Of a stretch of 64,000 nucleotides of DNA, positions 12,301-23,552 are shown in pieces. The DNA lies in the NCBI GenBank assembly GCA_035772405.1, contig JAYKKM010000501.1, forward strand, positions 1,485,001 through 1,549,000, given 5' to 3'. The notes beneath the pieces were generated by a model. It searched no databases. It was not told where the DNA came from and worked only from the letters and a program-made list of their open reading frames with translations. Source of the stretch: Chrysogorgia sp. JL179-B06 (taxonomy: Eukaryota > Cnidaria > Anthozoa > Scleralcyonacea > Chrysogorgiidae). Within the stretch, counting starts at the first letter, position 1. Every line of letters begins with the position of its first letter. Position numbers and translations under genes: made by a program.

Positions 12301-13562
12301 TAAACTATATAATGTTTGCGTAATTTATGTGTATTACAGTTATACGTGTTTGTAGAATGTAACGAAGTTACTTAACGTTATATTGGAGCACTGCAAATAA
12401 TGCATTTTTTTGCACACAAATAGGTGATGTACAAGAAATACCGGTTATTCAGGAAGTTGTCGATGATGGACAATTCATGTTCAATGCAGATGACGATTTA
12501 CCAGAAGTTTTATTTTTCCCTGAGGTACCGGTTCCTCAATGTACACGGGAACTTGTCATACCGAGAAGCAATATTTTACGAACAATGATCTCGGAATTCA
12601 ACAATCCTAACATCCTCCAGTGCAAACTGACATTTGTGCTTATAGGAGATAACGGTAATCCAGAAAACGGTCGTGGAGCTGGCGTGACACGCGATGTTTT
12701 AAGTCTATTCTGGAAAGAATTTTCAGTTTCGTTGGCAATAGGAGCAGCAGAGAAAGTGCCTTCTATTAGGCATGACTACCAGAAGAGTCAATGGTTAAGC
12801 GTTGCACGAATTATCGTATTTGGGTTTCGCGAAGCAAGGTATTTTCCAATTTTCATGTCTAAAGCTTTCACAGCAAGCTGCCTGTATGGAGATGAAGCCC
12901 TGACCAAAGAATGTCTTCTTGATTCCTTTTACGCTTATGTGTCGAAGGACGAACAGGAGATTACAAAAAAGTGCCTAAAAGGTGAGGTGGATGTTGCCCA
13001 TGAAGATGTCTTGGATATGCTAAGCAGCTATAAATGTTATCGCCTGGCAACACAAGAAAATATTCAAACCATCATTGAGGAGTTAGCGCACCAGGAGCTG
13101 GTTCAGAAACCAAAGTATATCTCCATGGCATGGAGTGTAGAATTGAAAGTATTAAAATGTTTTCCTGAATTTTACGATTTTAACAGCCTGTGCGCTATGT
13201 ATGAAGAAAAAAAGCCAACGTCAAAACGCGTCATAAAGCTCATGCATGCAGAGCCATGCTCTGATGCAGAGCGAACGTGCCTTGACCATCTCAAACGGTA
13301 CGTCAAGTCGTTGGATGACAGCAAACTGGCAGGGTTGTTGCAGTTCGTTACGGGAAGTAATATCATCACGGTGAAGGAAATCGAAGTTGCCTTTACTAAT
13401 TCTATTGGCGCCGCTCGGTGTATTGTTGCCCACACTTGTGGTCCACTTTTAGAATTACCGTCTACATTTCAGACATATAATGAACTGAGGAGTTCAGTAA
13501 AATCTGAGGAGTTCAGTAATACCTTGGCCAACTCATTTGCTTGGTCGTTTGACATTGTATAA
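9352..13562 (+). CDS. three-exon gene, G2E3-like HECT E3 ubiquitin ligase carried by the transposon
   Basis: Exons 9352-10237, 11338-11469 and 12424-13562 join in phase 1 at both junctions (donors GTATAT and GTAAGG; acceptors TTTGCAG and CAAATAG), giving 718 residues. Exon 1 has a disordered Ser/Thr/Pro part, then a folded module (about residues 155-270: LILLTGPGDMNVPRQG.., HSVHTSLLTPTLAAGQ) that I recall before HECT domains in multi-copy fish and coral proteins. Exon 3 carries a shortened HECT domain: N-lobe GRGAGVTRDVLSLFW, C-lobe LLQFVTGS, and a catalytic-type Cys in AHTCGPLLELP. HECT ligases pass ubiquitin from an E2 through this Cys to a substrate. The start follows the left TIR directly. 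No disabling mutation is seen. The substrate is unknown. Confidence 0.75.
10480..10572. repeat. hairpin in intron 1
   Basis: GGGATGTATGCT and AGCATACATCCC, with GTTAATGGCC and GGCCATTAAC outside them, form an imperfect stem-loop of about 90 bases inside the first intron of the HECT gene. Confidence 0.55.
10771..10928. mobile_element. fold-back MITE in intron 1
   Basis: Arms of about 65 bases in inverted orientation: AATAGACCTTACGCATAATG on the left and the complement of CAATAGACCTTAAGCATAATG on the right, continuing through GTCACA..GCTTATGC and GACTACT..GACCAGAA. No coding capacity. It would fold into a near-perfect hairpin. Confidence 0.7.
11716..12226. mobile_element. MITE in intron 2 with long inverted arms
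   Basis: Left end TAAGGCCCATTTACACGGGC, right end the complement of TAAACGCCTGTTTACACAGGC. The arms stay similar for about 200 bases (GCGATTTGTCGCAGCGTAGTCGCCAC on both sides). The loop holds a 27-codon ATG frame (AAAATGGCGGATGAAAGTG, 11953 on) that looks like a captured first exon. The terminus GGCCCATTTACAC is shared with the MITE at 63221. Confidence 0.7.
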
Positions 13563-15575
13563 CAATCATTGTACTGTTTGATGATATATTAACATTAACA
13601 TTGACATTGTTCTTGTTGGTTTTGCCGCCTAAAAGTTTTAGTTTTGTTCACATCATGTGGAAGTCATATTACAGACCATATTGGCTCAAGTTGCCTATTG
13701 TTCTCCTTTTTAAGGTGCCGATATTCTACGGGTTCGTGTGCATGATGCATACATGTGCATGGTACAATTTTGTCATAAGTTCTGAGCGCGAGAAACATTC
13801 CCTTTAACTTGACGCTAATATCTACATCGAACAACTAAAATACTATTCAGAGATAAGCTTTAATTATGATCAACAACTTTTATTTTGACTTTCTTTATCG
13901 ACGCATTAGCTGATGGCGTGATATCTGTTGAAAAAAAAGTAAAAGAAAACACAGTGCCAAAAATCTCACAACTTTGCTAAGCTTTACGAATTTTATCCTG
14001 CGTCACAATCATGTTTAAAAGGTCGGTTGAGTTGGTCATATTTTTGTACATCAGGCCATGCCTGTTTTCACTAATCTGCATGGGTTTGAAGCTTTCATGA
14101 AGCAATACAGTGTATATACAGGCCATTTTTTCGCCATTTTGCATTCTGCATGTTTGAACTTTGTACCATGTTTACTCATACGAACTCCGTTTAATACCGC
14201 CTTTATAAACAGTTTATATATATGCATGTATATAAATGTATTACAGTATGTAATAAAATATACGTTTGCGAGACACGGGTCAGCGGTTTCGTTTGGGCTC
14301 CGGGTTCTTAGATATAAATAATCTGTTGTTTTGTAGGATTCGGCTTATTCATCGTTCAGCTTGCTCCCTTTTCTCCCTCCTGGCTTTTCGTATTCTACCT
14401 CTAGCGCTCTCCGGCCTTTAAGCTCGGGGCGCATCGGTTCTTTCGGCCATGGCTTACGCCCTCTTCAGATGCTAATCGTTGCATTATTGTTCTGGATTGC
14501 TGGCACTCCTCGTGGATGGGTGACTTTACCGACCTAATAATATTTCCCCGTGTTAGACAGGTGACTTTACAGATCTTGGGATGGAGGAGGCTCCGTTGTT
14601 TTGGGGTCTCGTGTGCCGTGCCGGCAGCATTTTGCATCGCGGCTCGTCGTTGTCGGCACGATAGTCAACCTTGTTCCTACCGTGGAGGCACGAGGCCTGA
14701 GAACAAGGTACAGGGACCCATCCCTTCGATGATCGATCTGCAAGACGCCAAACATATAATCACTCCTGGGTACTATGATATCGTAGTTGCTGTAGTATGC
14801 GCTTTCGAACGATGTAACTTTCTAGTCTTGGTGAAACAAAGAAATATTTTAAACCGTTGACTTTAAACGCGAGTGTTTCAACCATGAGCCATGCCGCACG
14901 AAATTTATAATGCTGTTAATACACTATATATACTTCAGTTCAGATCGATTACCTTGAGCAAATATATATATTTAAAATTGTATAGATAAGATGCTTCAAA
15001 CATTTACGAACATTGGATAAATTATAATTTAATGCTCTTTCGAACCGTGTATACGTTTCCAGACCGCTGGGTTAAAACTAGAATCGATTAACTGTAAACA
15101 TTGCGCCTAATGTTGTGCCCTATACAAACGGGCGACAAATTTCATTGTAAGATCGCAGACTAACACGTTTCGAAATCGCTCATTGTCTTTTAAGCCCGTT
15201 TTCCATGCACTTGACCATTTCGCTCCCCGCTTGCAAAATGTATTCTCGTCACTGCAGGGGAACTTAATTGCTTGCTTATAGTGTGAATGTTGAAGAACGT
15301 TTATTACACCCGTGTGGACTCACCAAGATGACAATCGGGTCCGACAAATCGGATCCTGTGAACGGTCCTTAAGAGACAGACGTGCGTGGTGCAAGTCTAG
15401 TAATTATATATAGTGTGCCGTTACTCCATTTTCACGCCAGTGTTGTTTTATAAAAGCTGTTTACTATACATGTATATATATATAACAAAACAAAACAAAG
15501 ACAATCTTATCCAGCTACATAAACTACACTTTCAAGTATTAGTAAGTTTGTTTTTGCGTATTTTCTACTTGAACA
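13563..15575. other. 2-kb intergenic region between the convergent transposon genes
   Basis: No supported gene. A less AT-rich block at about 14340-14860 stands out by composition and has overlapping short frames on both strands, none with a recognisable product. The rest is AT-rich and presumably holds the 3' ends of both transcripts. Confidence 0.4.
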
Positions 15576-17114
15576 TCATTGGTATTGTATTTTTAAATAG
15601 TTTTGAATTCTGCAGTAATGGCTGATCCTATGATTGCCATCATCAGCAAGAGGATTTGGTACGAGACGATTGACGTCATTCGCCTGCATTTCGGTAAGAC
15701 GTATTGTGCTTTCAGGTACAATAATCATGTTACCAGTTTCGATATCGCTTACAGGACCATCAGGGTCCATCCCATATAAAGTAATATCACCAATATCAAC
15801 ATCGTTGATACCTGTTTCAACCTCTGAGTACCAGATGGCAAGTGGTGACATGCTGTGCACAGTGCGTAGACCATGGTGGTTCCATTGACGGACAAATTCA
15901 TTCAAAGATGCTTGAATGGCTGGGAGATAAACGTAATGCAAAGCGTACAAATCTCGTTCGTCGTGACAATCTAGTATGCCATCCTCTTCCATGAAGTTAA
16001 AAAGGTCTTTGTAGTAAGCTGACATCACCCTATTGACCTCTGCCCAAAGCCGTTCTATTCGTTGGTTATGCACACTACGTCCTGAAATGAAGCTCCCTCG
16101 ATTTAGCCCTCTTGTATTAATCACTAGTCTAGCAATATCTACGTTTTCAACTCCTCTGTCACCCCGTACACGTGAAGGGAATGCAAATACCTGAGTACCA
16201 TGCAAAAAACACTGTAAAGCTGTATTTGCGAGATTATTAGTAAAGCATTTCAAGTATATGACTGCTCTACTATATCCATCTATGCAACCATGCAGAATAA
16301 ACCTCCAATTAATTAACTTATGATTGGAGTCTATATGCCAAAGATGATTCGGTTCTCTAACGTTATACAGTCGTCGTTGAATAGCACAACGTCGTCGGAT
16401 GGCACGGTTGATGGGATCAATATTTCGTAGAACGTCTCGAACTCTCCATCTCTGGACATTTATATTCCGGCCACGCAATGCTCCTCGCACATACGACTCC
16501 CCAGAGAACGGTGTCAAACGTAAAATATCTCTTACGTTTGATTCAAGTTCGTCGTCTGTGATTTCAGAATGGGTGTCGGAGATGCCGTATTCTATTCTTC
16601 TTCTTCGGAGAGTTCTAGCACTGATACCCAGGGAATTTGCAATTGCTATCCACGACATGCCAGTGCTGCGAAGTATTTCTATTTGTTCTAACGTGACAAC
16701 ATATCTACGCCTGCCCCCAGTACTTCTCTCTTGTGATGGAACAGGACGCCGCACTGTGACTGACTCGTTGCAGTTGATAATCTGTTCTCCTACATGGCGT
16801 AGCTTATCTCTTAGAGATTGGAGAAGGGCATCGATAAGATTTTGTATCCGCAAGCCGTTGGAAAAACGTCTTAAGACTAACGAGATGGCGATGATAATCT
16901 GAATGTACCCTTCGAGGCGTTCATGCGTGTATTCTAGAAGTCGGACATTTCCAGGTTCTGCTTCATTCTCTTCAATTCGTGTCAAGCATTGGTCTAATGA
17001 TGACAGAAAATTTTCCAAATCTTCGTCGTATGCTTCTGTAAGCATTGTGCAATACAACAGACCAAACAAAACGAACAAATATACATATTTCCAGTAGAAT
17101 AGAACTGCCATCAT
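15576..17114 (-). CDS. IS3EU-like DDE integrase/transposase, 512 residues
   Basis: N-terminal region with a hydrophobic stretch (residues 1-24, so the true start may be the Met at 24) and predicted helices. A helix-turn-helix at about 147-178 (MSWIAIANSLGISARTLRRRR) should bind the ends. The integrase core at about 255-410 has catalytic D262 (HLWHIDSNHKL), D319 (VRGDRGVEN) and E354 (VHNQRIERLW), i.e. D-34-E. The motifs GCIDGYSRAVIYL and SGRSVHNQRIERLW are typical of this eukaryotic family. It cuts and joins the transposon ends. The frame is uninterrupted, and the start codon lies just inside the right TIR. Confidence 0.85.
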   Translation of the reverse strand: MMAVLFYWKYVYLFVLFGLLYCTMLTEAYDEDLENFLSSLDQCLTRIEENEAEPGNVRLLEYTHERLEGYIQIIIAISLVLRRFSNGLRIQNLIDALLQSLRDKLRHVGEQIINCNESVTVRRPVPSQERSTGGRRRYVVTLEQIEILRSTGMSWIAIANSLGISARTLRRRRIEYGISDTHSEITDDELESNVRDILRLTPFSGESYVRGALRGRNINVQRWRVRDVLRNIDPINRAIRRRCAIQRRLYNVREPNHLWHIDSNHKLINWRFILHGCIDGYSRAVIYLKCFTNNLANTALQCFLHGTQVFAFPSRVRGDRGVENVDIARLVINTRGLNRGSFISGRSVHNQRIERLWAEVNRVMSAYYKDLFNFMEEDGILDCHDERDLYALHYVYLPAIQASLNEFVRQWNHHGLRTVHSMSPLAIWYSEVETGINDVDIGDITLYGMDPDGPVSDIETGNMIIVPESTIRLTEMQANDVNRLVPNPLADDGNHRISHYCRIQNYLKIQYQ

Positions 17115-17139
17115 ATAGATCGGAGTGCAGTGTTAAGTC

Positions 17140-17409
17140 AGTCATAAACAGTAAAATGGCAGGATATATTTCCACCCGTGAAACTTTTGGCAGAAAAAAA
17201 ACATAACACTCATTTCGACTACCGAAAAAAAAAAAAAACTCAACTGTCCTAGAAAAATTAAAATCTCAACTGCCCGAGAAAAATCTCGACTGCCGAAGAA
17301 AAATTAAAATCTCGACTGCCCGAGAAAAATTAAAATCTCGACTGCCCGAGAAGAATCTCGACTGCCCGAGAAAAATCTCGAATGCTTTTGTCCACTATGG
17401 CTTTCCATA
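17140..17409. repeat. right TIR with hairpin subrepeats
   Basis: Inverted counterpart of 9122-9345: tandem GACTGCCCGAGAAAAATCTC units, some spaced by ATTAAAA, ending CCACTATGGCTTTCCATA. The unit number and spacing differ from the left end, so the subrepeats have expanded or contracted independently. The inner part runs to about 25 bases before the integrase start. Confidence 0.8.
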
Positions 17410-17415
17410 CGTAGC
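17410..17415. repeat. target-site duplication, right copy (CGTAGC)
   Basis: Matches 9116-9121 exactly and follows the ..CTTTCCATA terminus. Confidence 0.75.
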
Positions 17416-17599
17416 AGTGTAAAGAAGGATACGCGAGACTTTGTATTCAAATTGTCACTTCAATAAACGTTTTTAAACATTCATGGATGTGTTTGTGTGA
17501 TATCTTCGTCTTCAATAATAGCGATATTAATATTTTTGTGATTATAAGCGAGAAAACCGGGGGGGTGCACAAAAAACGAGAATTTATCCGATCGATATC

Positions 17600-17745
17600 A
17601 TCTTGTAACATGTTGTTTCAACAACTTGTTCACAAATGTTAATTTATCATGCTGGAACAATGCTGTTATATCATGCATGTAACATCTTGTTGTAACAACT
17701 TGTTCACGTCTGTTGGTTCATCATGCGTGAACATTATCCGAAACG
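17600..17745. repeat. second CAACAAGTTGTT-type palindromic cluster
   Basis: ACATGTTGTTTCAACAACTTG, CATCTTGTTGTAACAACTTG and AACAATGCTGTTA are the same word set as in 7785-8140. It is either an abundant genome-wide repeat or parts of one older element split by the large transposon. Confidence 0.55.
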
Positions 17746-17999
17746 CTTCGAAGTGTGTTGCAAATGAAATGGGTTGTCCAGTATTCGATTTATTTTTAAA
17801 CAATGTTATCCATGGCTAAAGTGGAATACACCGAGTATCGGGCGCCACTTTTCCCGTAGTAAAGTATAGCAAATGCGACGTTTAACGAGAAATTAATTAA
17901 ACGTGGAGGAAATTAACAGTGTGTGGTGCCAAATTAATTACGAATGAGTCTGCAACTCTAAAATAAGTTTCCGTAGCATGACAAATATCTTATATTTCA

Positions 18000-18466
18000 C
18001 AGCAGCTTTAAACACTCTAAACAAGCAATTTTAAACAGGAAAACATGGAATTTGGTGTAAAGTCTCAAATGTGCCGGATAGTCTCGGTTCAAAACGGATT
18101 GACTGCTAGTATATACCTCTGAATAGCAAAATAAAGCTGGGTATTCAGTACAGATTTCCACCAGGGGTCTTTTGGTAGGAATCATCCTTCTTCTGTCTGG
18201 GTATGTTAGTTCCATTCTCTGCTTTATTCTTTCCATGTCAGGGGATCTTTTCTTCCACACCTCTACGTCACTCTCGCATCTTTGTGTTTCTGCATGCAAT
18301 GCTCATTTTCACCATCTAGGAAAGGATGTTCCCAGTTGATGCCACCTCTTCTCAATGACTTGGTTGCAGTCTTTCCATTATTTTCCTCCGAAACTCCACC
18401 TCTGGGTCAGTTCTATCCCTTCTCTCGTTTATAAATTTCTCACAGAGATAGTGCATAACATGAGTC
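18000..18466 (-). pseudogene. decayed exon, SAMD3-like multi-copy protein (C-terminal part)
   Basis: The minus strand has an acceptor (ATTGTTCAG) before 18466. Three consecutive frames give collinear pieces: LCEKFINERRDRTDPEVEFR, then GGINWEHPFLDGENEHC, then DMERIKQRMELTYPDRRRMI followed by VEICTEYPALFCYSEV. Stops and frame changes separate them. The pattern (DPEVEFRR, INW..P..GE, tyr..RR..I, YPAL) resembles the C-terminal part of SAMD3-like proteins as I remember them. It is probably the continuation of the exon at 22748-23173. Confidence 0.45.
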
Positions 18467-18549
18467 CTGAACAATATGAATATATAATATTAATAATGGA
18501 ACATTTAGTTTACATTGAACAGTATAACATTGACATGGGCATCCAATAG

Positions 18550-20457
18550 ACCATATGCACTGATGTATGGATCTATTAGTGACTATTAACTACCATAATT
18601 CCTTGCAAACTTTCTTTTCTCGTGTCAATGTCAAATGACCTTTAAATACCAATATCACAATACATGGCTCTTACTTTGTGTTCCGGACACAGAATATTAC
18701 ATCATTGAAATATTTAGTTTAAAAGTAGGGTTAGTATTCCTTTATTTCAGGGTTAGGACTAGAGTTTTTATTTGGGTTATGGGTAGGGTTTTTGTTCTTG
18801 TAAAGTTCTGATCTTGAATCTTGAGAAAATAACCTTTGTCTGACGTAGTCTCACGAAGGAGATGCCCAAAAAATGGAATGAAGAGGATTCTGATAGTAGT
18901 CAGTAATGATTCATGGATCATAATGCAAGTTACTTTTGTAAGTTATCATCAACTGCAAATATGCAGCAATCAAAATAAACGGTGTCCAATGCCTGTGGAA
19001 ATTGGGCATGTGCCATGAAGTAGTGAGAAAGTTACCGATTGCCTTGGGCAACCTGAAAATTTTGATGTTCATTTCTGACAAGTAATTTTTTATGCACATA
19101 CGTACATGGAATACTAAAACCTCCGCCAATTCGAAAGAAACTTTTACGGATTCGGTATGGCAGTATAATGCTTACAATATTAAATGCTGCTAGGTAAGCG
19201 ACTTCGTTCATATGTTGGTCAGGCTTGGAGAGATCAGTAAGGTAAAGAGAAGAGAAGTTGTAAACAGAACGATGAGTAACGAGCGCATAGTTTAGACCAG
19301 TTTCTTCTTTGAATCTTTATGTACTGCCTTTAGAGCTCAATCTTACTTTAGCACATTTGAGCAACACTTAATTTGCTTTGAGTAAACTATGCAAATTTCA
19401 ATGATTTTCGGCTGGTTTATTTTTGGCCGATTCGTAGTGTTGTCGCGTTCTTGTTTTCTCGGCTACCACAACGAGTAGCCTTGCCCTTGTCCTCAATGTT
19501 TTCGACTCTTGGTTGATTTGATAGATGCATGGTAATCACAATCCTGTCAAGTGAAATACTTAAATGTGAAAGTAAATAAAGCACAAAGAACTAGTGCTGT
19601 TTATTAAAGAGTCAATGAATTTAATATTTAGAGTGGAAGATTAGAATGTACTGTATATATACCATTTAAATTATGTGTTTTACGATATTGCAGAATAACA
19701 AATGTTAGTACAAACTTTGAATTGTAGAGTTTATAATTGTATTTAAATTATTCATCACCATTGCTTCATTCACAATGGAATAATTGCAAAACTTGATTAT
19801 TAGCCGATATAGAGTACTGGTGTGTGGTAGTAAGGATGTAAAAAAGTACAGACTGTAGCTGTGTTTATACTGCAAGTCTATAGGACCAAAACACCTAAAT
19901 TAATTTAATTACATTTTTGCACTGGAGATAAATGGTATGAACATTTAGCAGATAACAATTATTTTTAGTTAAAATCAGTGTATGAAGTACTGAAACAACT
20001 GATTTTAATGTTACAAGAATTTCAGCCCCATATATTATTCGCTAAATTGCCACAAAAAATAAGCAAACACTATTCTAGTCTGGAAGGTAAATAATAGCAG
20101 TTTTAAGGTGTCTTGATAATGTTTATATCAAACATATTAAATTATCCATATTCAGAGTTTAGGTCAAATGAAAAATTCGATAAGTGCAGACTAAATTGCA
20201 GATGTAGTGTTTTTCAAATGTAAGCACTTATTTTAATGGGAAATTTAACAGAGTTATGGTGCTATGCAAATTATACTTTTGAGAATGTTTGTGGACATCA
20301 ATATTTGAATAATTATTATTCAAAAGCTCCATTCAATTTATTTTCAAACAATATCCTTTAATTTAAAAGCTGAGGTATACAGGTTGTGAGACTAGAGTTC
20401 AGAAACAACACAATCACATCATTTTATAACAAACATGAAAAAGTAAATTTAAATTGT
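18550..20457. other. long AT-rich stretch, no gene seen
   Basis: Contains a short TTAGGG-like patch (18728-18795). The remainder has no supported frame or repeat. It may be intron between the two SAMD3-like exon remnants. Confidence 0.4.
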
Positions 20458-22171
20458 TTAAACAAGTGATGAAAAGTAGTAAAAAAATGATGGAAAGTAG
20501 CCACTATCCAACATATGTTCCTTCAAACTAATGGGTGCCCAAATCATGTCTATACGAGATGAACACTCTCCGGATTGGTGATCCCACGAAAAGGTTCTCT
20601 TATTCGGGTAGTTAGTACGCCACACTGGAAATGTATTAGTTGCAGAGAGCAGAGATTGTGGTGTTGTGATGCTCTCGGCAACAAGATTCGGGGTTTGCCG
20701 CTGATAGGACACGGGATGACGGCGGTCCAAATCAGGGTCGAGCACAGAATTAAAATATCTGCACAGAAATGTGGAAAATCGAGGAAATCTGGCAAGGAGT
20801 TAAGAAACGATTCCTTTCTGGGTTCCTGCTAGGGGCATAGAGAGAGGCAAAACGAACCTTCTCTTCAGCAATGGTAACCTCGGCTTGCACAAAACGACCG
20901 TCGTCTCGCCAAACCTTCTCCAGCTTATGACGTGAGGAAACCAGGATGGCGGTGCCTACTCGTTTAGACGAGATTGAAGGATTAAGCCACTGCCTATCTA
21001 GACTCTGCAAACTAGGACCGCAGGGTAGCATGAGATGGCCGCATGCATTTCCTGCAGGCAGATAATGTCCGCTTTGAGGCATTTGAGCCAATGCACAAAG
21101 TGACAAAGGTAATACATTTTGAACGATCATTTAGACCGTTAATATTTAACGTTATTAAGTTGAACGTGAAAATATATTTGTAGGTATAATTATTAATGAA
21201 AGGACATTAATAAATTAAAATTAACCAAGGTTTTTAATTAGTTAGGTGTGTCACCAGGCTGTGGCTCGGTGACCGTGGAGTGCGAGCCGTATAGCAGTGC
21301 GTCAATCTCCAAACGAGAGACTTCCTCATTATCCGAGGACGTAGACGATCCAAAATCGGATAATTTCTTAAAATGTTCTGCAGAGAGAGGAGTGATGATG
21401 TCAACTGGCAGTGGCAGACCTGGGGCTGCTACATCCATCTTGTGTCCAAAGCTCATGACCTGGAAAGTACTGACATCGTCAGGCGCTGAATGGATGACGG
21501 GATAGTCGCCAAAGTAGCGCTTGAAGGCGTCTCCTGCACCAAAGGCAAGATTGGACCCGTTGGGTGTATAACCTCCAATTCCATGCTGTGCTGTTGCATG
21601 GGAGGAGAGGAAACAACTGGACAGTCAGTTGTAGAAGGGGTTGAGGGTGTAGTTTTACTCAAGTCACAATGAGGCTTTTGAAGCTCCGAACATGGTGTAG
21701 GGGAGAACTCCTCAATAATGGGGAGTACGGTTGGCCAGCATTAGTGGTGGTATCCATAGCGGGCATCAGAGTAGAACTGGCTATCATACCTGATTTCGAT
21801 ACCGCATTCGCTGGAGGCAATGTATGAGGAGAAGAACATATCTCCCGCAGGAGTTTCGGTAAACTCCTTAATGTGAGGCTCGTCTACATTGATGGCAACA
21901 GCCACAGTGGTGTCCGGATGGAACTGATCACAGATTCTGGATCGGATACAGAGCCTGCCTCGGTCTCCATGGTGTTCTTACTAATATATTTCTCTTGAAG
22001 ATGTTGCTTTTTGACGGATTCCTCTGGGTGTGCTAAAGCGTCCGCGATGGACCGCTTTGTCCCTGAGGAGTCTAATCCGCTAACGTCTCTTGAAACAGAT
22101 TGCCAGGCTTCAGGGCCCCAGGGGGACATACCCCTCTCAGAAATGTTACAATGAATTGCAACCAAGATCAA
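20458..22171 (-). mobile_element. decayed LINE fragment: ORF1 end plus AP endonuclease
   Basis: Minus order: 22171-21884 and 21456-21238 give Ser/Glu-rich tails that resemble the end of a LINE ORF1 (GTKRSIADALAHPEESVKK). Then 21130-20750 gives an exonuclease-endonuclease-phosphatase core (KRVGTAILVSSRHKLEKVW, VRFASLYAPSRNPERNRF), and after a frame change 20745-20458 gives its end (TFSWDHQSGECSSRIDMIW, with the S-R-I-D motif). No reverse transcriptase follows, so the copy is truncated at the 3' side as well as frameshifted. L1/Tx1-like by endonuclease type. Confidence 0.65.
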
Positions 22172-22747
22172 ACTGAAGGAAAAAGTACCATCATAGGCTC
22201 ATGGGATTATTCCCGCTTAACTTTCACTCTATGGTAATAATAAACCAGCGAACGATTCCACACTCGCAGGATAAGCCTGCTATACTCACAAACAAACAAA
22301 AGGGTATAAAAAAACCGCCAAAAAGGAATCCCAGCAGGAGGGATTTGTCTCTTAAAGAGTAAACCTGATATTTAATATTTTTTGACAATATTTTGCTTGC
22401 TTGATCAATAATTATCTATTGCATGCACACCATGTACTGTACAGTATATTAACTCTAACCTTAATCACTCTTGCCCAATGAGACAACCTTTCTTTGCCTA
22501 TACCTTATTCTGAGGCCAATAAATAAATAAAGCAAACTATAATTATAATACATACAAAGTTAAGTACCATGTAAATAATCTTATATTAGACATTTTCAAT
22601 CTCTCATCAGATGCAACCTGTAAAGTGCAACCTAATATGTCCCATAGCATTAGTGCATGGGTTGCAACATCAGCGATTAGCAAACAGCTTGGCTATAGAA
22701 TAAATAAATATCACATGATCTGGTACAATAATCAAACAAGTTCTCAC
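22172..22747. other. non-genic stretch between LINE fragment and exon remnant
   Basis: 22200-22370 (including GGTATAAAAAAACC) may be the 5' untranslated part of the LINE fragment. 22380-22747 is AT-rich intron-like sequence that starts (on the minus strand) with a GTGAGAAC donor. Confidence 0.3.
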
Positions 22748-23173
22748 CCAAAAGCTGGAGGCATTGGCACCCTTTAACTCTGGAAATCTTTCGCATGTTT
22801 TCAAGGCCATTCGCTTGTAGTCACCTTGCTTTGGATAACTGGCAAGCCCAAAATAATGTGCCAATGTCGGAAATGAGCTCATTTCTCACCCGAAGGACAT
22901 TGCCTTTTGCTATAGCATCTTCCACGCTGATGGAAAACCTGTCAGGAAATGGTCTGGCAATACTGGATGCGTTTTAGACTGGGATATTCCAATATTGTTA
23001 GCTTCTTGTTCTGGAGAAGGTGGCTCGAATTTAATACTCCTTTTCACTGGTGAACTGCACGACAGAACCAGTGTCTCAGGTTCATGTGGCAGTAATGGCA
23101 GAATACCAATTCCACTTCCAAATGTATTCTGAAGATCAACATAGGAAACCAGATCTCCCATATCATTGTCAAA
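22748..23173 (-). pseudogene. SAMD3-like exon with two compensating frameshifts
   Basis: Bounded by an acceptor (GTTGTTTTGTAG) and a donor (GTGAGAAC) on the minus strand; 426 bases, an exact multiple of three. The reading moves from one frame (FDNDMGDLVSYVDLQ.., VLSCSSPVKRS) to a second (DRFSISVEDAIAKGNVLRVR) and back to the first (YPKQGDYKRMALKTCERFPE). The pattern R..LI.DI..F...YP....Y..MA..... .P.LK is what I associate with SAMD3-like proteins of fish and cnidarians. Function unknown. Confidence 0.45.
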
Positions 23174-23552
23174 CTACAAAACAACCATAATTAATATATA
23201 GAAATAATTCAAATGATAAAATGGACTCCATTAGCCATTTTACTGAGTAAAATACTAAATGCATGCTTGAGCTAAGGCCTATTAGCAAAATATGTATGTT
23301 TTTCATGTCTGCCCAATCCGAATATTTTTTTAATATAATATTAGAAAGTGAAAATATGAAAAAAATGTTTGAAAACGTTCAACTTTCAAAGCATACTGGA
23401 CTAGCATATAGAGCACGATACTGTTAAGGTAGCTCTTGACAGTGACCGTTTTACTGGTGCAGCCAAAGTGTTCACAGCTTTTACTTTTTTCTGAAAGCGA
23501 AATATGCCTCCAACAGAAATAAGATAAAGATAGCCGATATCAGGTTTAAACA
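23174..23552. other. AT-rich stretch, no gene seen
   Basis: Intron-like sequence ahead of the exon remnant; no repeat or frame supported. Confidence 0.3.

Larger units (their letters stand above)
9122..17409. mobile_element. IS3EU-like DNA transposon carrying a HECT-ligase gene, 8288 bp
   Basis: The ends are inverted copies starting TATGGAAAGCCATAGTGGAC, flanked by 6-bp direct repeats CGTAGC. The TIRs run about 225-270 bp inward. Inside are two convergent genes: a three-exon gene for a HECT-domain protein (plus) and a DDE integrase (minus). The integrase type and the 6-bp duplication fit the eukaryotic IS3EU superfamily as I remember it. Both genes look undamaged. The element hosts at least two younger MITEs in the introns of the first gene. 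Confidence 0.8.

Noticed and set aside
14401..14860. A gene in the less AT-rich block between the transposon genes
   Set aside because: Frames on both strands overlap, none resembles a known family, and no splice or start context favours one.
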